DNA of 64,000 bases from an uncultured Marvinbryantia sp. (GTDB lineage: Bacteria; Bacillota; Clostridia; Lachnospirales; Lachnospiraceae): the NCBI GenBank assembly GCA_934408725.1, contig CAKRVB010000004.1:1-64000 (forward strand). Direction: 5' to 3'. Positions 36,469 through 45,170 of this stretch are shown here, piece by piece. The notes beneath the pieces are model-generated. The model worked only from the letters and a program-made list of their open reading frames with translations, did no database searches and had not been told where the DNA came from. Each line of letters begins with the position of its first letter. Within the stretch, counting starts at the first letter, position 1. The translations under genes and the position numbers were made by a program.

Positions 36469-37386
36469 TTAAGCATTCCATTTCTCTTTCATATGCTTAA
36501 CAGATTCAAAGTCTAATACATTTGATACGGAATACTTTACAGCCGGGGGAGTTCTCATGTTATTTATTTTTCTCCCGATCTTACCGCAGTTCTCTAATAC
36601 ATACCAGAAAACTATTTTTATGAATAGCCATTTTGACAAACATCTATTTCTACGAAATATCTCAAAATGATCATACATCAGAGTACAAAAACCAACCGAA
36701 TTAGTAATCGTATCGCCACTCAATTCTTTTATTATCATGGGTTTCGAAGTAAAGATCATCTGATTTTCTTTACATAACGAGAGCATACGAACTGTATAAT
36801 CAAGATCCTCACCATAACCGATTTTTTCATAATAACAATAATTATCCTTATTCCATATTTTTCTAAGCATCTTAATTGACACTAAAGTGGAATGATGAGG
36901 ATACGCATATGCGGCACCTTTGCGAAGTTCTGATACACTACAGTATCGTCGTTCCTGACAATATTCTTGTGCATACCTTTTACTTGTATCAATAAACACC
37001 ATGCTCCCGCTTAACAATAAACATTCATCTGTGTTGTTCTGCAAAACCCCACATAATGTATTTTCGTCTGCTAGAACATCATCCGAATCCAATCTCATTA
37101 CCCAGTCCAAATCATCGGCATGCTCAAGAACATACTTCATTCCGTTATTCAAAGGTCTAGAAGCCGATCTCACTTCATTAGGAATCCTTGTAAGACCAAT
37201 TACACTAATATTCGAAAAATGGTCGTATTTATCTTTAACATATTTATATGTTTCGTCTTTCGAACCATGATCTACAAGAACGACTTGAATATCAACATTA
37301 TTTTGTGAAATAGCACTCTTTACAGCAGAATCTATACTATCGATTGCATTGTACATGGGGATTACAACATATATTTTTCCCAACAA
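36469..37386 (-). CDS. Family 2 glycosyltransferase
   Basis: A GT-A fold inverting glycosyltransferase. VVIPMYNAIDSIDSAVKSAI starts the nucleotide fold, VLVDHGSKDETYKY gives the nucleotide aspartate, and MRLDSDDVLADE is the DxD-like metal motif. YGEDLDYTVRM supplies the catalytic ED. No clear membrane span is seen beyond a hydrophobic LFIKIVFWYVL. Translation begins at TTG (37386) with AGAGGATA before it. It lies two bases after the carbamoyltransferase stop. Confidence 0.88.
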   Translation of the reverse strand: MLGKIYVVIPMYNAIDSIDSAVKSAISQNNVDIQVVLVDHGSKDETYKYVKDKYDHFSNISVIGLTRIPNEVRSASRPLNNGMKYVLEHADDLDWVMRLDSDDVLADENTLCGVLQNNTDECLLLSGSMVFIDTSKRYAQEYCQERRYCSVSELRKGAAYAYPHHSTLVSIKMLRKIWNKDNYCYYEKIGYGEDLDYTVRMLSLCKENQMIFTSKPMIIKELSGDTITNSVGFCTLMYDHFEIFRRNRCLSKWLFIKIVFWYVLENCGKIGRKINNMRTPPAVKYSVSNVLDFESVKHMKEKWNA

Positions 37387-37388
37387 TA

Positions 37389-39011
37389 TTATCCTCTCTC
37401 AACACAATATTTTCCATTTAAACACAGAACATCGACCGGAACCTTCAAAAATGTGTGAACTGCATCCAATGGGGTTTCAACAATTGGCTCACGACAATTG
37501 AAAGACGTGTTTAATATTGAATACCCGCCATCCAAATCCTTAAGGCATCTGATAATCTTTCCCATCGGATTATTATCGTTTAACGTCTGAACTCGTGCGC
37601 TTCCATCAATATGTATTGCCGAAGGATTCACCCTCTGAAACTCCTCCGTTGTCGTAACAATATGCATCATAAAAGGACTTCTTTCGATGTCATCAGAACA
37701 ACGTTTCATATCTGATTCTAGTACAACTGGAGCAATTGGCCTAAATGACTCGCGAAATTTAACTGTATTATTTAATCTGTCTTTCATTTCAGGGAATCTC
37801 GGATCTGCAAGAAAGCTACGATGTCCTAACGCTCTCGGTCCGTGCTCACTCTTGCCTTCATACCAGGCAACAATTTTTCCGTTTCTTAATTGCTCCGCCG
37901 CATACAAATGTATTTCATTTGAATCCAAGACTCGCCATTTCAAACCGGCTTCCCTCAACGCATGAACACAATCATCATCCGAATAATTTAAGCCGTTGAA
38001 CACCAATTCATCTTCACTTATATTTTGGGTTAACAGCCCCAAAATATTATTCAAAGTAAACATAACAGCGCCAATTGATAAACCGCCATCATGAACAGAT
38101 GGTGGAACAAAAACCTTCTCAAATGAAGTTTTCTTGGACAACTCTGTATTAAGATAACCATTCAGAGCGCAGCCTCCACCTAAGCATAATGTTTTACTGC
38201 CAGAAACAGAATACGCTTTATTTGCCAGTTCAATACCTGCCTTAATTGTTATATCTTGAACTGCATAAGCAACATTGGCCGCCTCTGGCAGTTCCCAGTT
38301 GTTAACATATCTAAACATAGGATAATCTTCATCAGGCCAACAATTTTTAATCGAGAAAACTGGTTCTAATTTTCCTCTAACAGGTCGCAAAGCATAATCA
38401 GAAAACGCTTTAACTAAAGAGTCGTTTCCCACAGCAGCTAATCCCATTAACTTTCCAGCGGCAAATGGATTCTGAAAAATCACCTTTGAATAAATATGCC
38501 ACAATGATCCTAAGTCACTGTTGCCAACACGTTCAAACCATTGTATTTTTTTGTTTTTCCAATATGAAATGCTCGTAGAAGTGTAGGCATTCGTTGTGTA
38601 AAAATCTCCACCACCATCCCAAGTTAAAACCACACTTTCGTCTTCATTACTCGCATAATATGAATAAGCTGCATGGCACAAATGATGGGGGATTGCAAAG
38701 CAAGGAATTATCCTCCCATGATATTCTACTTGCATATCAACCCATTGGTCTGGTTCATCGTATATTCTTTTTTTTATGTAATGTAATCCTGGATCTGTCC
38801 CTTTAAAATTCGCTTCACTAGTTGCGATTAATGAAACTTCATCAAATGATATACCCAGATTTTCAAGAGTTTTATCCACGAGATCCATAACATAACCTTC
38901 GTCATGTCTGATTCGCGAAAAACGCTCTTTCTCAAATGCCCCTATTAGTTTTCCATCCTTAAAGACGCACCAATTTGCGTCATGTCCTCCACAAATACCG
39001 AGAACAACCAT
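37389..39011 (-). CDS. Carbamoyltransferase, NodU/CmcH/TobZ family
   Basis: Transfers a carbamoyl group from carbamoyl phosphate and ATP to a hydroxyl, usually on a sugar or antibiotic. The N-terminal YrdC/Kae1-like half starts VLGICGGHDANWCVFKDG, with metal-site histidines in IPHHLCHAAYSYY and ALGGGCALNG-like CLGGGCALNGYLNTEL; the C-terminal half contains SEHGPRALGHRSFLADPR and LNTSFNCREPIV, hallmarks of the family. The 540-residue length is normal. It overlaps no gene but sits one base after the next glycosyltransferase. This enzyme is the strongest sign that the product carries a carbamoyl group. Confidence 0.93.
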   Translation of the reverse strand: MVVLGICGGHDANWCVFKDGKLIGAFEKERFSRIRHDEGYVMDLVDKTLENLGISFDEVSLIATSEANFKGTDPGLHYIKKRIYDEPDQWVDMQVEYHGRIIPCFAIPHHLCHAAYSYYASNEDESVVLTWDGGGDFYTTNAYTSTSISYWKNKKIQWFERVGNSDLGSLWHIYSKVIFQNPFAAGKLMGLAAVGNDSLVKAFSDYALRPVRGKLEPVFSIKNCWPDEDYPMFRYVNNWELPEAANVAYAVQDITIKAGIELANKAYSVSGSKTLCLGGGCALNGYLNTELSKKTSFEKVFVPPSVHDGGLSIGAVMFTLNNILGLLTQNISEDELVFNGLNYSDDDCVHALREAGLKWRVLDSNEIHLYAAEQLRNGKIVAWYEGKSEHGPRALGHRSFLADPRFPEMKDRLNNTVKFRESFRPIAPVVLESDMKRCSDDIERSPFMMHIVTTTEEFQRVNPSAIHIDGSARVQTLNDNNPMGKIIRCLKDLDGGYSILNTSFNCREPIVETPLDAVHTFLKVPVDVLCLNGKYCVERG

Positions 39012-39012
39012 A

Positions 39013-40158
39013 TCACAACTCTCCTTGTAAAAGCATATCTAATGCAACAGATTCCAAAGTATTGCTTCTTGCTTTCCACGTATTATTATCAACAAATTTT
39101 TTCATTTCCATATATTGTTCTTCTGTTACACCATACTCAAGCAGAGAATCTATTAATTCAAGAAACTCTTCCTTACTATGCGCAGTAAACACCATTGGAT
39201 AATCTTTGATTTCAGGAAGTGCTGTGGTAACAACCGGCAATGAAGCTCCTAAATACTCGAAACACTTTAATGGCGAACAAGCCTCAGTTACATCATTTAC
39301 AACAAATGGGATAATAGAAACATTACTACCTTTTAAGTGAGGAATGAGTTCCATATGCGAAATCTGCCCTAAAAAAGAGACATTATCAAATGACTTAAGT
39401 TTTGCAACTATCTCTTTTACATTACGACCATCGTCTTCATCAGAGCTAGGGTTATATGCACCAATCATCAAGAAGTCATATTGAGGTCTCATCTCAATTA
39501 AATATGACATAATATCCCAATCAAACCATTCAGGCCAAATAGCTCCGGAATACACTACTGTCTTTCTTTTCATTAAATTTCTTTGCGTTACTTCACTATA
39601 TGGAATAGACAATTCTTCGGCAAAATTTTCTTTAATCGCATTCGGAACCATCACAAATGGTCTTAATGTTTTAAGAGAATTCTTCTCGACTAACCAATTG
39701 CTGATTGTCATATTACTAACAGCCAAATCAATATAAGCATCTTCCGTACACTCACCCCATGGTTGCACGGGGAATCCATCCCAGTAATCCATCTGATCAT
39801 ATAAATGCGGGATGTTTTTCTCCTTACACTTCGTAAGTAATTCGATATAACTTCCAACAGGATTATGTGATCTGATATAATCCGGTCTCCAGATATCTAA
39901 TAAATATTCTTCTGAAACAATGTCTTTCGCCTGCGAATTCATTGCTTCAAATGCACCGCTGATCTTATCTCTCCTCACAAGCTTTAAGTTCGGATTATTA
40001 TACAGTCCAAAACTAGGCATATACTCAGTTTCTGCTAAACTCTCAAATATAAAGACAACTTCATGTCCCTTTTTTAAGTCCTCTTCTAAAACACAGACCG
40101 GGCGGTGTCCACCACCACTAATCCAAGGATTATAGTAACTTAATACTACTACTTTCAT
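39013..40158 (-). CDS. GT-B glycosyltransferase, family 4-like
   Basis: A GT-B fold glycosyltransferase. The N-terminus VLSYYNPWISGGGHRPVCVL is the acceptor-side Rossmann fold, and the C-terminal half carries VVYSGAIWPEWFDWD, FLMIGAYNP, and the family end CSPLKCFEYLGASLPVV that binds the donor nucleotide. It is soluble with 381 residues. It starts ten bases after the epimerase stop. Confidence 0.86.
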   Translation of the reverse strand: MKVVVLSYYNPWISGGGHRPVCVLEEDLKKGHEVVFIFESLAETEYMPSFGLYNNPNLKLVRRDKISGAFEAMNSQAKDIVSEEYLLDIWRPDYIRSHNPVGSYIELLTKCKEKNIPHLYDQMDYWDGFPVQPWGECTEDAYIDLAVSNMTISNWLVEKNSLKTLRPFVMVPNAIKENFAEELSIPYSEVTQRNLMKRKTVVYSGAIWPEWFDWDIMSYLIEMRPQYDFLMIGAYNPSSDEDDGRNVKEIVAKLKSFDNVSFLGQISHMELIPHLKGSNVSIIPFVVNDVTEACSPLKCFEYLGASLPVVTTALPEIKDYPMVFTAHSKEEFLELIDSLLEYGVTEEQYMEMKKFVDNNTWKARSNTLESVALDMLLQGEL

Positions 40159-40168
40159 TTCATTACTC

Positions 40169-41173
40169 CTATATCAAACGATCAACCCAGGTTTTTGGTG
40201 TTTTATCGTTAATTATCTCTATATCATAGTGATAATCAAAATCCACAGGTCCTTTGATTTTCCTTTCTTCAACCATACGTCGAATTCCCTCTTCCAAGGT
40301 TACTTTCGTTGAATATCCTAAAAGTTTTCGTGCTTTTTCAGATGAACATGTTGCATACTTAACCTCATTTGGTCGTTGCGGTACATAAATAGGATTGAGT
40401 TCAAAATCCAACGCATCAGCAATTGTTCTTGCTAAAGTATTTATTGTAACAAACTCTTCATCAGGGCCAATATTAAATATTTCTCCATCTAAATCCGAAC
40501 GATACACTAACTGTTCTATACAGAAAATAACATCCTCTATATCTGAAAAACATCTTTTTTGCTCCCCATCACCGTATATCACAGGTTGTTTTCCCTGTAG
40601 CATACGATTTATCATAATAGCAGCCACATTGCGAAACGGATCATTTGCGCACTGACGTGGACCGATAATGTTGTGTGGAACAATAATATTAAAATATACA
40701 TTGTTCAAACTGCAAATCTGTTCAACTACCAACTCAGCTGCATATTTTGCTGCACCATAGGGAACCTTAGGTTTACAAACCATATCCTCAGTAAAAGGTA
40801 ATACTTCTTGTTCTCCATACCGTGACATACTTGAACAATAAATAAACTTAGAGACTTTGTTTTGTATTGCTGCGCTAAGTACACTAATCGTAATCTGAAA
40901 AGTATTCTTAGTTATATAATACGGAGAAAATAATGAGAATCCGTCATGAGCGGTACATGCGGCATGAAAAACAACGTCACATCCTTTCATGTACTCCACC
41001 ATCTTTTCCAGGTTATCACAATCCTCATTATAAAACTCAACTTTGGGGTTTACATTTGCGATATCGCCTCCGACAAGATTATCAACGCCAACAACATAAT
41101 CGCCATTTTTTATCAAACGATCTGCCAAATGACTTCCCATAAACCCTGCCACACCAGTTATAAAAACTTTCAT
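40169..41173 (-). CDS. NAD-dependent sugar-nucleotide epimerase/dehydratase
   Basis: An extended short-chain dehydrogenase. VFITGVAGFMGSHLADRLI binds NAD, and YCSSMSRYG with YGAAKYAAEL gives the S...YxxxK catalytic triad. The C-terminal part binds a nucleotide sugar, with RPNEVKYATCSSEKARKLLG. The 334-residue length suits 4-epimerases such as those acting on UDP-glucuronate or UDP-GlcNAc, which would fit the UDP-GlcA made by ugd. A decarboxylase or dehydratase is possible. Confidence 0.86.
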   Translation of the reverse strand: MKVFITGVAGFMGSHLADRLIKNGDYVVGVDNLVGGDIANVNPKVEFYNEDCDNLEKMVEYMKGCDVVFHAACTAHDGFSLFSPYYITKNTFQITISVLSAAIQNKVSKFIYCSSMSRYGEQEVLPFTEDMVCKPKVPYGAAKYAAELVVEQICSLNNVYFNIIVPHNIIGPRQCANDPFRNVAAIMINRMLQGKQPVIYGDGEQKRCFSDIEDVIFCIEQLVYRSDLDGEIFNIGPDEEFVTINTLARTIADALDFELNPIYVPQRPNEVKYATCSSEKARKLLGYSTKVTLEEGIRRMVEERKIKGPVDFDYHYDIEIINDKTPKTWVDRLI

Positions 41174-41188
41174 ATTTCGTTGCCTCTT

Positions 41189-41725
41189 TTATCTAAAATG
41201 CGGATGAAAATCAATCGCATACTTTTTATCTAGATTCCTCTTTTTCATCTTCTTGGCAGGATTACCATAGTAAATGTAACCTTTTTCAGTTACGCCTTTA
41301 AAACAACTATTAGCTCCAATAACAGAAAACTCATTTAATACCGTACCGTCAAGAATCATTGCGTTAGCCGCTATCCAAACATTATCCTTAATTTCTACCG
41401 GATTTGTAAAATACTCAAAAATAGGTGAATCTGTTTTATGAGAACATGAATACACCTTACTAAAAGCGGATATAGAAACATCATTCCCTATATAGACTCC
41501 GCCACTTCCATCAATAACACAGTTATCGTTAATTACACTACGTATTCCTATTTCTATTCCGCTCGGCGAAACAATAACCGTATTAATACCAATTCTCGCC
41601 GATTCATGGATTTTCATGCCACATAGTCTATAAAAAAAGCGTCTAACATGCCAAGATGGTATTTTGCACACAATTCTATTCAAAAGGATATACTGAATAT
41701 CCATTTTCAAAAACGGCCAATCCAT
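41189..41725 (-). CDS. Left-handed beta-helix acyltransferase
   Basis: A hexapeptide-repeat O- or N-acyltransferase of the WbbJ/maltose acetyltransferase type, probably adding acetyl to a sugar. IGINTVIVSPSGIEIGIRSV, INDNCVIDGSG, VYIGNDVSISAFSKVYSCSH and VEIKDNVWIAANAMI form the helix coils. It has 178 residues and a C-terminal basic tail (KKMKKRNLDKKY). It sits between the epimerase and the methyltransferase with 15-base gaps. Confidence 0.88.
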   Translation of the reverse strand: MDWPFLKMDIQYILLNRIVCKIPSWHVRRFFYRLCGMKIHESARIGINTVIVSPSGIEIGIRSVINDNCVIDGSGGVYIGNDVSISAFSKVYSCSHKTDSPIFEYFTNPVEIKDNVWIAANAMILDGTVLNEFSVIGANSCFKGVTEKGYIYYGNPAKKMKKRNLDKKYAIDFHPHFR

Positions 41726-41740
41726 TTATCTTTACTCCAT

Positions 41741-42706
41741 TTACTTAATCTCAATACTATCTCCATGCTTTGCTTTTCTAGCAACCTTAAACAATTTACC
41801 ATCCTTTTTCTTGACAACAGCACTTCTGTTATCATTTTGGGTACAAAGCTCTAAACCAATCTGCCCTTTATCAATATATGGATGCCTTAAAATTCTAGCC
41901 GAAGCGCGGTTACACTCTTGCTTAACAAATGCCATGTAGGAGTACTTCTCATCTTCATATGGCACATCTGCATCTTTTAACATTTTGTGAATTTTACTTC
42001 TCTGAACCCTGCATGTGAAATGACACCAATCATCTTCAGCTAATCTACATGCCGACTCATGAGGACACGGTGCAACAATATGTGCGCCCTTAGACAAAAG
42101 ATACTCCCTACTATCTCTTAAAACAGAAAAACCTGCAGGTGTCCCTGGCTCTACAATCAATAACATTTTTTCTGTAGCGTTCCAAAGACTATCCAAAACA
42201 AACTGACGATCCTTTTTGGCCATTTCATTCATTACATACGACGAAACAACCAAATCTGCAGAATTCGTCACCTTTACTGTTGTCAAATCCGAGCTGATCC
42301 ATCTTGCACTTGCCAAAGTTCGGTTGCCTTCCTTCATAAGAGTTTCTCCAACTCTTCTCATAGCGCCTTCTCTTTCAATGCAAGTAATCCTTTCAAGCTC
42401 TAATTGATTACTAACAGCCCAGGTTGCAGCACCACTACCCGCACCAACATCCAGCAATGTACTAATGCTTCCGTCAAAATACTCCAGTGCATACTTTAAC
42501 GCATCAGAAACAGCACCATACGTGGCCGGCATTCTAACTAAAGCATAAACTGCTGCCTCAATATCTTTTGACAGTAATACTTTTCCGGCACCGCTTTCAT
42601 TTCGATATCTATCGCTCAAGTTCTGTGCAATTTTCTTTAGCTGAGCCTGCTTGTATCCAACCACTAATTTTTCGGATGCTGATTTCAGTTCGATTGGTAA
42701 ATCCAT
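41741..42706 (-). CDS. Rsm22-like methyltransferase with cysteine cluster
   Basis: A SAM-dependent methyltransferase similar to the small-subunit rRNA-associated Rsm22 family. LLDVGAGSGAATWAVS is motif I near residue 90, DLVVSSYVMNEM is motif II. A conserved cysteine region, CPHESACRLAEDDWCHFTC, is the hallmark and may bind a metal cluster; EDEKYSYMAFVK follows. The start at 42706 has AAGGAG upstream. It is the second gene of the operon after XRE. The target could be ribosomal RNA, in which case self-protection is conceivable, or another substrate. Confidence 0.8.
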   Translation of the reverse strand: MDLPIELKSASEKLVVGYKQAQLKKIAQNLSDRYRNESGAGKVLLSKDIEAAVYALVRMPATYGAVSDALKYALEYFDGSISTLLDVGAGSGAATWAVSNQLELERITCIEREGAMRRVGETLMKEGNRTLASARWISSDLTTVKVTNSADLVVSSYVMNEMAKKDRQFVLDSLWNATEKMLLIVEPGTPAGFSVLRDSREYLLSKGAHIVAPCPHESACRLAEDDWCHFTCRVQRSKIHKMLKDADVPYEDEKYSYMAFVKQECNRASARILRHPYIDKGQIGLELCTQNDNRSAVVKKKDGKLFKVARKAKHGDSIEIK

Positions 42707-42747
42707 ACTGTATTCTCCTTTTTGATATGCTATTGATTTCACTATGT

Positions 42748-42984
42748 TTAAATATGATATTGCCGATTAGAGATACAAATCACGCTTCCATTTTTCAGGT
42801 AATAAGCCTGTTCAAATCTTGCACCTACAACATCACCAATGGAAATCAATTCTTCCGTGCTAATAGTATTACGCTTCAATTTTTTGTTAAAATTTTGAGG
42901 CGTTTGTCCAATTCTCCTCGCCAATTCAGCAATACTAATTTTCTCTTCTCTACATAATTCTTTTATTTGTTCTGAAGTATTCAT
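42748..42984 (-). CDS. XRE-family transcriptional regulator, first gene of the operon
   Basis: A 78-residue lambda-repressor-like protein. IKELCREEKISIAELARRIG and QTPQNFNKKLKRNTISTEEL form the helix-turn-helix; the tail IGDVVGARFEQAYYLKNGSV is found in small stand-alone XRE proteins. CAGGAG supports the ATG at 42984. A consensus promoter lies 38 bases upstream. It probably controls the whole operon to 28.8 kb. Confidence 0.85.
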   Translation of the reverse strand: MNTSEQIKELCREEKISIAELARRIGQTPQNFNKKLKRNTISTEELISIGDVVGARFEQAYYLKNGSVICISNRQYHI

Positions 42985-43022
42985 TTTTTCTCCTGTTTTC
43001 TCCTGCATTGACCAGTTAGACC

Positions 43023-43050
43023 ATTATATTATAAACCAAACGGTTGTCAA
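43023..43050 (-). promoter_or_regulatory. Operon promoter and TGGTC repeats
   Basis: On the minus strand, TTGACA and TATAAT are separated by 16 bases, a near-consensus vegetative promoter. Just downstream, TGGTC appears twice four bases apart, a possible operator for the XRE protein. All genes from 42984 to about 28.8 kb could be read from here. Confidence 0.7.
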
Positions 43051-43130
43051 TTTCAATGCTTTTGCAAATTTTTTCTGAATATAGTATAATAATATTTTTG
43101 ATTTCACATACTTTGGGAGAGCATAGAAAT

Positions 43131-43176
43131 AAACAGAGAAAACAGCATCGTCTGATGATAGCTATTTTCTCTGTTT
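43131..43176. terminator. Terminator after the recombinase genes
   Basis: A 12-base perfect stem, AAACAGAGAAAA and TTTTCTCTGTTT, sits four bases after the recombinase stop and separates that operon from the XRE promoter. Confidence 0.7.
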
Positions 43177-43179
43177 TCT

Positions 43180-44754
43180 TTACTCTTCCGCTTCCATCTG
43201 AAGACCCGATTTCAGTTCCACCACAATCTTCTCATCGAAAATGGTAATCCTGTCGACCAGCCTTCTGACGAGGGCTTCGCTGTACTCCGTAACGGCTGCG
43301 GGCATTTCTTCCAGGAAAGCAATCATGTCGTTCATTCGTGCCTGCAGGTCAGTTCGCTCTGCTGCCTCGGCAAGGATTCCCTGGCGGTTTCCTCGAAGGT
43401 CATCCATCTGAAGCCCCAGTTCTTCCACCAGTGCGTTATCGCCGGAGTTGTCGATCATCTGCTGCTGAAGCTCTGTAAGCTGTTCATCTATCGTTGCGAT
43501 TCTTGCCTCAAGATCATCAAAGACCGTCTCCTGGATGTTTGTTTTCAGAAGAGAAATGACGGCATTCCTTCTTGCATAGGCATCGTTAACTGCCGTGACG
43601 ATTGCCCCCTGCAGAACTTCTTCTTTCACCGTCCTTGCCGGACAATCAAAGTCCATCTTTCCTTTGAGAACTCTGCTGACACATCGCCAGACCGTGGATT
43701 TGCAGCCTCGGTTGTTCCATTTCACCCGGCGGTAAATGTCTCCGCAGTGTCCGCAGAACACCATGCCGGAAAGTGCGTACTTGCTGCTGTAAACTCTGCG
43801 TTTTCCGTCAGGATTCAGATTAGCCCGTCTGGCAATCTCCGCTTTGACCTTCATGAACACATCCCTGTCGATAATAGCTTCGTGGCTGCCTTCCACATAG
43901 TATTTCGGCATCTCACCGTTGTTGGCGGCACGTTTCTTGTCCAGGATACTGACCGTGTAGGTCTTCTGCAGAAGGGCATCGCCGATGTATTTCTCATTGG
44001 TAAGAATTTGATGGATGTTGCTCTCATGCCATTTCAGATGTCCCGCTCCGTTGGGAATGCCGTCTGCTTCCAGGCTTCGCTTAATCTGCAGGAAGCTTGC
44101 TCCTTCCAGGCACTCCCGGTAGATGCGGCGGACGATTTCAGCCTGCTCCGGGTCTATGACCAGATTGCCTTCCGCATCCTTGGTGTAGCCTAAGAACCAG
44201 TTGTGGTTGATCTGCACCTTGCCTTGCTGATTTCGGTACTGGATGCCCATCCGCACGTTGGCTGACAGGGATTCCGATTCCTGCTATGCAAGTGAAGCCA
44301 TGATGGTAAGCAGCACCTCACCCTTGGAATCCATGGTGTTGATGTTCTCTTTCTCAAAGAAAACGGCGATGTTCAGTGCCTTCAGCTTTCTGGTGTACTT
44401 AAGGCAGTCCAGCGTATTTCTGGAAAATCGGCTGATGGATTTGGTGAGTATCAGGTCGATCTTTCCGGCTTCGCAGTCTGCAATCATGCGGTTGAACTCG
44501 TCTCGCTTGGCAGTGTTGGTGCCTGATATTCCATCATCGGCATAAACCTCAACCATCTGCCATTCCGGCTTACTCTTGATGTACTTCGTGTAATGGCTGA
44601 CCTGTGCCTCGTAGCTGGTTTCCTGTTCCTCGGAGTCCGTGGAAACACGGCAGTAGGCGGCAACCCTGATCTTCTGCACCTGGGCAGCCGTTCTCTGCGA
44701 ACCGACTCGTCTTCGTGCCGGAATGACGGTAACGTTCTGTGCCAGTGCCTGCAT
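43180..44754 (-). pseudogene. Large serine recombinase with in-frame TAG at codon 157
   Basis: The N-terminal resolvase domain ([16 protein letters not shown] with the catalytic serine, and [13 protein letters not shown]) runs from 44754 to MASLA, where TAG at 44284-44286 interrupts. The same frame continues as [20 protein letters not shown] through the recombinase and zinc-ribbon domain ([13 protein letters not shown]) to 43180. Relatives have Gln at the stop position, so a CAG to TAG change is probable. Unless read through, it is inactive. Confidence 0.82.
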
Positions 44755-45168
44755 TTACTTCGCCTCCTTTATCTGACTGTAGACGTATTCTGCCTGCTTG
44801 ATTGGGTTCTGATATTTTGGAGCGGTACGCTTCATGGCAAACCTCGTAGGGATCACCGTGGTCACCGCTTCCTTTGTGTATCTCGTACCCTTGTAAAGGG
44901 CATCTCTTCTCAGCCTTTCGGTTTCCACTGCCTGGGCGATCTCGGCGGTAAGTATCGCAGGGTAGAAATCGTCTCCAAGGTAGCGTGGGTTCTGCATCAG
45001 TCTCTTGACACCGCTATGCTTCATCTCCAGCCCTACATCCTTTGCCGCCTGGACAAAGGACATGCCGGAAAGGTAGTTTTCACACAGTTTTCGCAGGTTG
45101 GCGGCCTGTTCTTCGTTGATGACCGCCGCACCGCCCACAATGTCATATCCGTATGGTGTGTGCTTCAT
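44755..45168 (-). CDS. Short recombinase-like accessory protein
   Basis: A 137-residue protein matching only the recombinase (DNA-binding) domain of large serine recombinases: HTPYGYDIVGGAAVINEEQA, SGVKRLMQNPRYLGDDFYP. It lacks the catalytic domain. It stands between two large recombinase genes, overlapping or abutting both, as in three-gene cassettes of Clostridia. The start at 45168 follows AAGGATTTG. Confidence 0.75.
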   Translation of the reverse strand: MKHTPYGYDIVGGAAVINEEQAANLRKLCENYLSGMSFVQAAKDVGLEMKHSGVKRLMQNPRYLGDDFYPAILTAEIAQAVETERLRRDALYKGTRYTKEAVTTVIPTRFAMKRTAPKYQNPIKQAEYVYSQIKEAK

Positions 45169-45170
45169 AA

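Noticed and set aside
29589..37386. Radical SAM genes as RiPP maturases
   Set aside because: The gaps between genes are a few bases only and leave no room for a precursor peptide; sugar enzymes surround both genes.
28816..42984. Operon as an ordinary capsule or exopolysaccharide locus
   Set aside because: No flippase, polymerase, chain-length regulator or initiating sugar-phosphate transferase could be found among the genes.
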